Shown here one piece after another: positions 6,966 to 9,394 of a DNA stretch of 9,394 nt. The stretch spans positions 1 through 9,394 of the forward strand of contig CAKARD010000047.1 in NCBI GenBank assembly GCA_916720425.1. Direction: 5' to 3'. The stretch's first letter is position 1; each line of letters starts with the position of its first letter. The notes beneath the pieces are model-generated. The model saw only the letters and a list, made by a program, of their open reading frames with translations. It did no database searches and was not told where the DNA came from. This stretch comes from an uncultured Kingella sp. GTDB taxonomy: Bacteria > Pseudomonadota > Gammaproteobacteria > Burkholderiales > Neisseriaceae. A program made the translations under genes and the position numbers.

Positions 6966-7742
6966 TTATGGGCGACCTGTGCGTGGAGAAATAGTTAAAA
7001 TTTCAAATCCTGTCTCTGTAACCAATACTTCATGTTCCCATTGCGCAGACAATTTACGATCCTTGGTAACTACTGTCCATCCATCACCTAAAATACGCAA
7101 ATCACGTTTACCCTGATTAATCATTGGCTCAATAGTAAAAATCATACCTGCTTTTAATTTTAGGCCCTGATTACGTCTTCCATAATGCAATACTTGAGGT
7201 TCACAATGAAAATCACGCCCAATACCATGACCACAGAACTCTTGTACTACTGAATAACCCGCATTTTCTGCGACATTTTGGCAAGCATAACCAATATCAC
7301 CCAAAGTAGTACCAGCTTTAACTTGAGCAATTCCAGCCATCATGGCATCATGCGTAACATCAATCAATCGCTGTGCTTGTGGTGAAATCTTACCTACAGC
7401 AAACATGCGACTACTGTCTCCATGCCAACCATCTTTTTTAATTGTCAAATCAATATTGATAATATCCCCTTCTTTCAAAGGTTTATCATCAGGAATACCA
7501 TGACAAATCACATGATTAACTGAAGTACAACAAGATTTTGGATAAGGTGGGTTACCATAATGCAAAGGCGCTGGATAACCTCCTTGCACATTCACATGAT
7601 AGTCATAAACTAATTTATCTAATTCATTAGTCGTGATACCAGGTTTTACAAAATCACCAATATAATCCAGTGCTTCTGCAACTAAGCGCCCCAACTCACG
7701 CATTTTTTCAATTTCTTCAGGTGTGTGAATAATAACTGACAT
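6966..7742 (-). CDS. map: Mirror copy of type I methionine aminopeptidase
   Basis: Encodes the same 258 residues as the gene at 1653-2429, with all five metal ligands (D98, D109, H172, E205, E236). The 63-base gap separating it from purK is identical on both sides. An exact second copy of a housekeeping enzyme, in inverted orientation with all its neighbours, is better explained by a fold-back of the sequence than by gene duplication. Confidence 0.85.
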   Translation of the reverse strand: MSVIIHTPEEIEKMRELGRLVAEALDYIGDFVKPGITTNELDKLVYDYHVNVQGGYPAPLHYGNPPYPKSCCTSVNHVICHGIPDDKPLKEGDIINIDLTIKKDGWHGDSSRMFAVGKISPQAQRLIDVTHDAMMAGIAQVKAGTTLGDIGYACQNVAENAGYSVVQEFCGHGIGRDFHCEPQVLHYGRRNQGLKLKAGMIFTIEPMINQGKRDLRILGDGWTVVTKDRKLSAQWEHEVLVTETGFEILTISPRTGRP

Positions 7743-7805
7743 TGTATATTTTCCTAATTTTTAAGAGCAAATAAATATGGAATCTGATTTATTACTATTT
7801 CAGCA

Positions 7806-8948
7806 TTATTTCATTCTTAATGTTCTATGTAATTCTTGTGCGGTTTCATATGCCAACAGCGCAGAATCTGCTAAAATCGTAAAGTGTCCCATTTTACGTC
7901 CTAATCGTGCCACCTTTTTACCATACAAATGCAAATGTGTACGTGTATCGCTCAGTAAATGTACCCAATTGGGTTCAGAACCATCAACTCCCCACACATT
8001 ACCTAAAATATTTGCCATACAACAAGGACTTAACAAACTTGTATCAGCAGGGGGCAAACCACACATTAAACGCACTTGTTGTTCAAATTGGCTACTTATG
8101 CATGCATTAATTGTATGATGCCCACTATTATGTGGACGCGGTGCAATTTCATTAATCAATAATTGCTCGTCCTCTCCCACAACAAACATTTCTACTGCTA
8201 AAACACCCACATAATCTAGTTTATTTGCTAAACATATTGCCATTTGCCGTGCTTGTTCTAATAACGAGTCAGGTAAACGTGCAGGTACAATAGAATACGC
8301 TAAAATTCCATCAATATGATGATTCTCTACAGGATCAAAAGTCACAATTTGTTCATCATTCAAGCGACATACAATAACTGATATCTCTGCACGCAAATCC
8401 ACTTTTTTTTCTAATACACATGCCACTTGACCATGCTGAATGAATGCCTCACGTATATCATCCAAAGTATCAACCTTAATTTGTCCCTTACCATCATAAC
8501 CTAAAGTTGCGGTTTTCAATATGCCTGGTAAATAATTAACAGATTGTTCGTTAATATCTTCTAAATTTAGAATTTTTTGATATGGGGTAGTTGCTAAATT
8601 AGCTTGACGAATCCACGATTTTTCTAAAATACGATTTTGTGCAATAGCAACACATTGCCCGCTTGGAGAAACTCGCGTATATTCAGCCAAGTTATTCATA
8701 GCTTGAGCATCAATATTTTCAAATTCTGTCGTGACAGCAGCACATTGTGATAATTCTAACAATGATTTTTCATCGTTAAATGGCGCACATAAATGTTTAT
8801 CTGCAAACATAGCAGCAGATGCAAAAGGGTCAGGATCTAAGACAATCACATGATAGCCCATAGATTTAGCTGCTATAGTAAACATCATACCTAACTGCCC
8901 ACCGCCTAAAATACCTAATGTTGCAGGAGGTAAAATTATATCTTGCAT
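7806..8948 (-). CDS. purK: Mirror copy of PurK
   Basis: Encodes the same 380 residues as the gene at 447-1589, with the GILGGGQLGMM signature and the INEIAPRPHNSGHHT ATP-grasp segment. The nine-base spacing to comEA and its AAGAG ribosome binding site (8955-8959) are conserved. As with the rest of this arm, it should be counted once with its mirror partner when building gene inventories or copy numbers. Confidence 0.85.
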   Translation of the reverse strand: MQDIILPPATLGILGGGQLGMMFTIAAKSMGYHVIVLDPDPFASAAMFADKHLCAPFNDEKSLLELSQCAAVTTEFENIDAQAMNNLAEYTRVSPSGQCVAIAQNRILEKSWIRQANLATTPYQKILNLEDINEQSVNYLPGILKTATLGYDGKGQIKVDTLDDIREAFIQHGQVACVLEKKVDLRAEISVIVCRLNDEQIVTFDPVENHHIDGILAYSIVPARLPDSLLEQARQMAICLANKLDYVGVLAVEMFVVGEDEQLLINEIAPRPHNSGHHTINACISSQFEQQVRLMCGLPPADTSLLSPCCMANILGNVWGVDGSEPNWVHLLSDTRTHLHLYGKKVARLGRKMGHFTILADSALLAYETAQELHRTLRMK

Positions 8949-8957
8949 GATAAACTC

Positions 8958-9284
8958 TTATTTTTTATCAATAGTCGCAGGAGTAGGTGCGGATTTTACT
9001 GGTGATTGAGGTTGATTACGTGTAGGGATTGTGTTAGTCACAGTTATTTCACTACGTAATTTCTGTACTGTTTTTTCACCAATTCCACTCACATTTGTCA
9101 ATTCATCCACACTTTTGAATAGGCCATTTTTATTGCGATATTCGATGATAGCAGCTGCTTTTTTCGCACCAATACCTTTTAGGGTTTGCAACTCGGTTTC
9201 ACTAGCAGTATTGATATTCACTATTGCTAAAGAAAAAGAAAAACTTAACAGAGAAATAAATAAAAATAAAACTTTTTTAAGCAT
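8958..9284 (-). CDS. comEA: Mirror copy of the ComEA-like competence protein
   Basis: Encodes the same 108 residues as the gene at 111-437: signal peptide, double helix-hairpin-helix with GIG at 37-39 and 67-69, and a Pro/Thr/Ser-rich tail. Neisseria is known to hold several comE copies, so a second comEA in a genome is believable. However, those copies sit behind separate rRNA operons and would not share the purK-map-plsC-htrA flank. This copy is therefore also most likely the same gene read again. Confidence 0.85.
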   Translation of the reverse strand: MLKKVLFLFISLLSFSFSLAIVNINTASETELQTLKGIGAKKAAAIIEYRNKNGLFKSVDELTNVSGIGEKTVQKLRSEITVTNTIPTRNQPQSPVKSAPTPATIDKK

Positions 9285-9315
9285 AAAAATCTTTCACGTT
9301 AACTAAAGAGGAGTA

Positions 9316-9332
9316 ATTCTACCTTATTTATA
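9316..9332 (-). promoter_or_regulatory. Mirror copy of the candidate comEA promoter region
   Basis: On the - strand, TATAAA (9327-9332) and TAGAAT (9316-9321) repeat the candidates at 63-79, again without a recognisable -35 box. Confidence 0.22.
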
Positions 9333-9336
9333 CCAT

Positions 9337-9374
9337 AAAAAAAAGTATCCCCCTGAGGGATAAAACTCAGGGGG
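9337..9374 (-). terminator. Mirror copy of the strong intrinsic terminator
   Basis: The same 9-bp CCCCCTGAG/CTCAGGGGG stem (9349-9357 with 9366-9374) and T8 tract (9337-9344 on the - strand) as at 21-58. It would end a - strand transcript entering from beyond 9394. Confidence 0.88.
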
Positions 9375-9383
9375 AAGATATGA

Positions 9384-9394
9384 GGGTTTGGCGA
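9384..9394 (-). rRNA. rrf: Mirror copy of the possible 5S rRNA 3' end
   Basis: The last eleven bases are the reverse complement of positions 1-11. Both arms stop inside the same element, as expected if the sequence breaks at a multicopy rRNA operon. The 5S identity itself is inferred from only these bases and the context. Confidence 0.35.

Larger units (their letters stand above)
4698..9394 (-). repeat. Right arm of the inverted repeat, mirror of 1-4697
   Basis: This arm is the reverse complement of the left arm, with the axis between 4697 and 4698. It carries no sequence of its own: all genes here are mirror copies. It ends at the same biological position as the left arm (the putative 5S rRNA tail). 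That is expected if one strand path was traversed out and back, and would be a coincidence for a natural inverted duplication. Confidence 0.98.

Noticed and set aside
1..9394. A composite mobile element or real inverted duplication carrying two copies of five genes
   Set aside because: There is no transposase, integrase, terminal target-site duplication or spacer, and the arms do not differ. An insertion would not have its axis inside a terminator loop.

Overview
This window is one bacterial gene cluster read twice. Bases 1-4697 and 4698-9394 are reverse complements of each other with no spacer, so position x pairs with 9395-x. Every gene, every intergenic gap and both window ends that I compared match exactly. 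There are therefore five distinct genes, each shown once on the + strand and once on the - strand. The most likely explanation is a fold-back assembly or amplification artefact rather than a 9.4 kb natural palindrome. The axis falls exactly in the loop of a self-complementary intrinsic terminator, and both outer ends stop at what looks like the 3' end of a 5S rRNA gene, a repeat at which contigs commonly break.

Organism: the DNA is AT-rich, with ordinary bacterial gene structure (Shine-Dalgarno sites, intrinsic terminators, short gaps). The protein set points to a proteobacterium. A ComEA-like protein just downstream of an apparent rRNA operon end, and an HtrA with a lipoprotein signal and a Neisseria-like N-terminal region, suggest a low-GC member of the Neisseriaceae or a close betaproteobacterial relative. 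This placement is from memory of the families and is not proven. By eye I found no copy of the known Neisseria DNA uptake sequence (core GCCGTCTGAA) or of the dialects I remember.

Layout of the unique arm (1-4697, + strand): possible 5S rRNA 3' tail (1-11); strong intrinsic terminator (21-58); weak promoter candidates (63-79); comEA-like competence gene (111-437); purK (447-1589); map (1653-2429); plsC-type lysophosphatidate acyltransferase (2439-3161); htrA/degQ-like serine protease (3211-4671); intrinsic terminator (4681-4714). The mirror arm repeats these in reverse order. No gene-free stretch exceeds 300 bases. The longest, about 110 bases at each end, holds the rRNA terminator and the comEA leader.

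All five genes point the same way with gaps of 9, 63, 9 and 49 bases and no internal terminator that I can see, so they could be one transcription unit ending at 4681-4714. Their roles are mixed: DNA binding for transformation, purine synthesis, N-terminal methionine removal, phospholipid synthesis and envelope protein quality control. This is a housekeeping neighbourhood, not a dedicated system. I see no mobile element, CRISPR array, defence system or novel multi-gene system.
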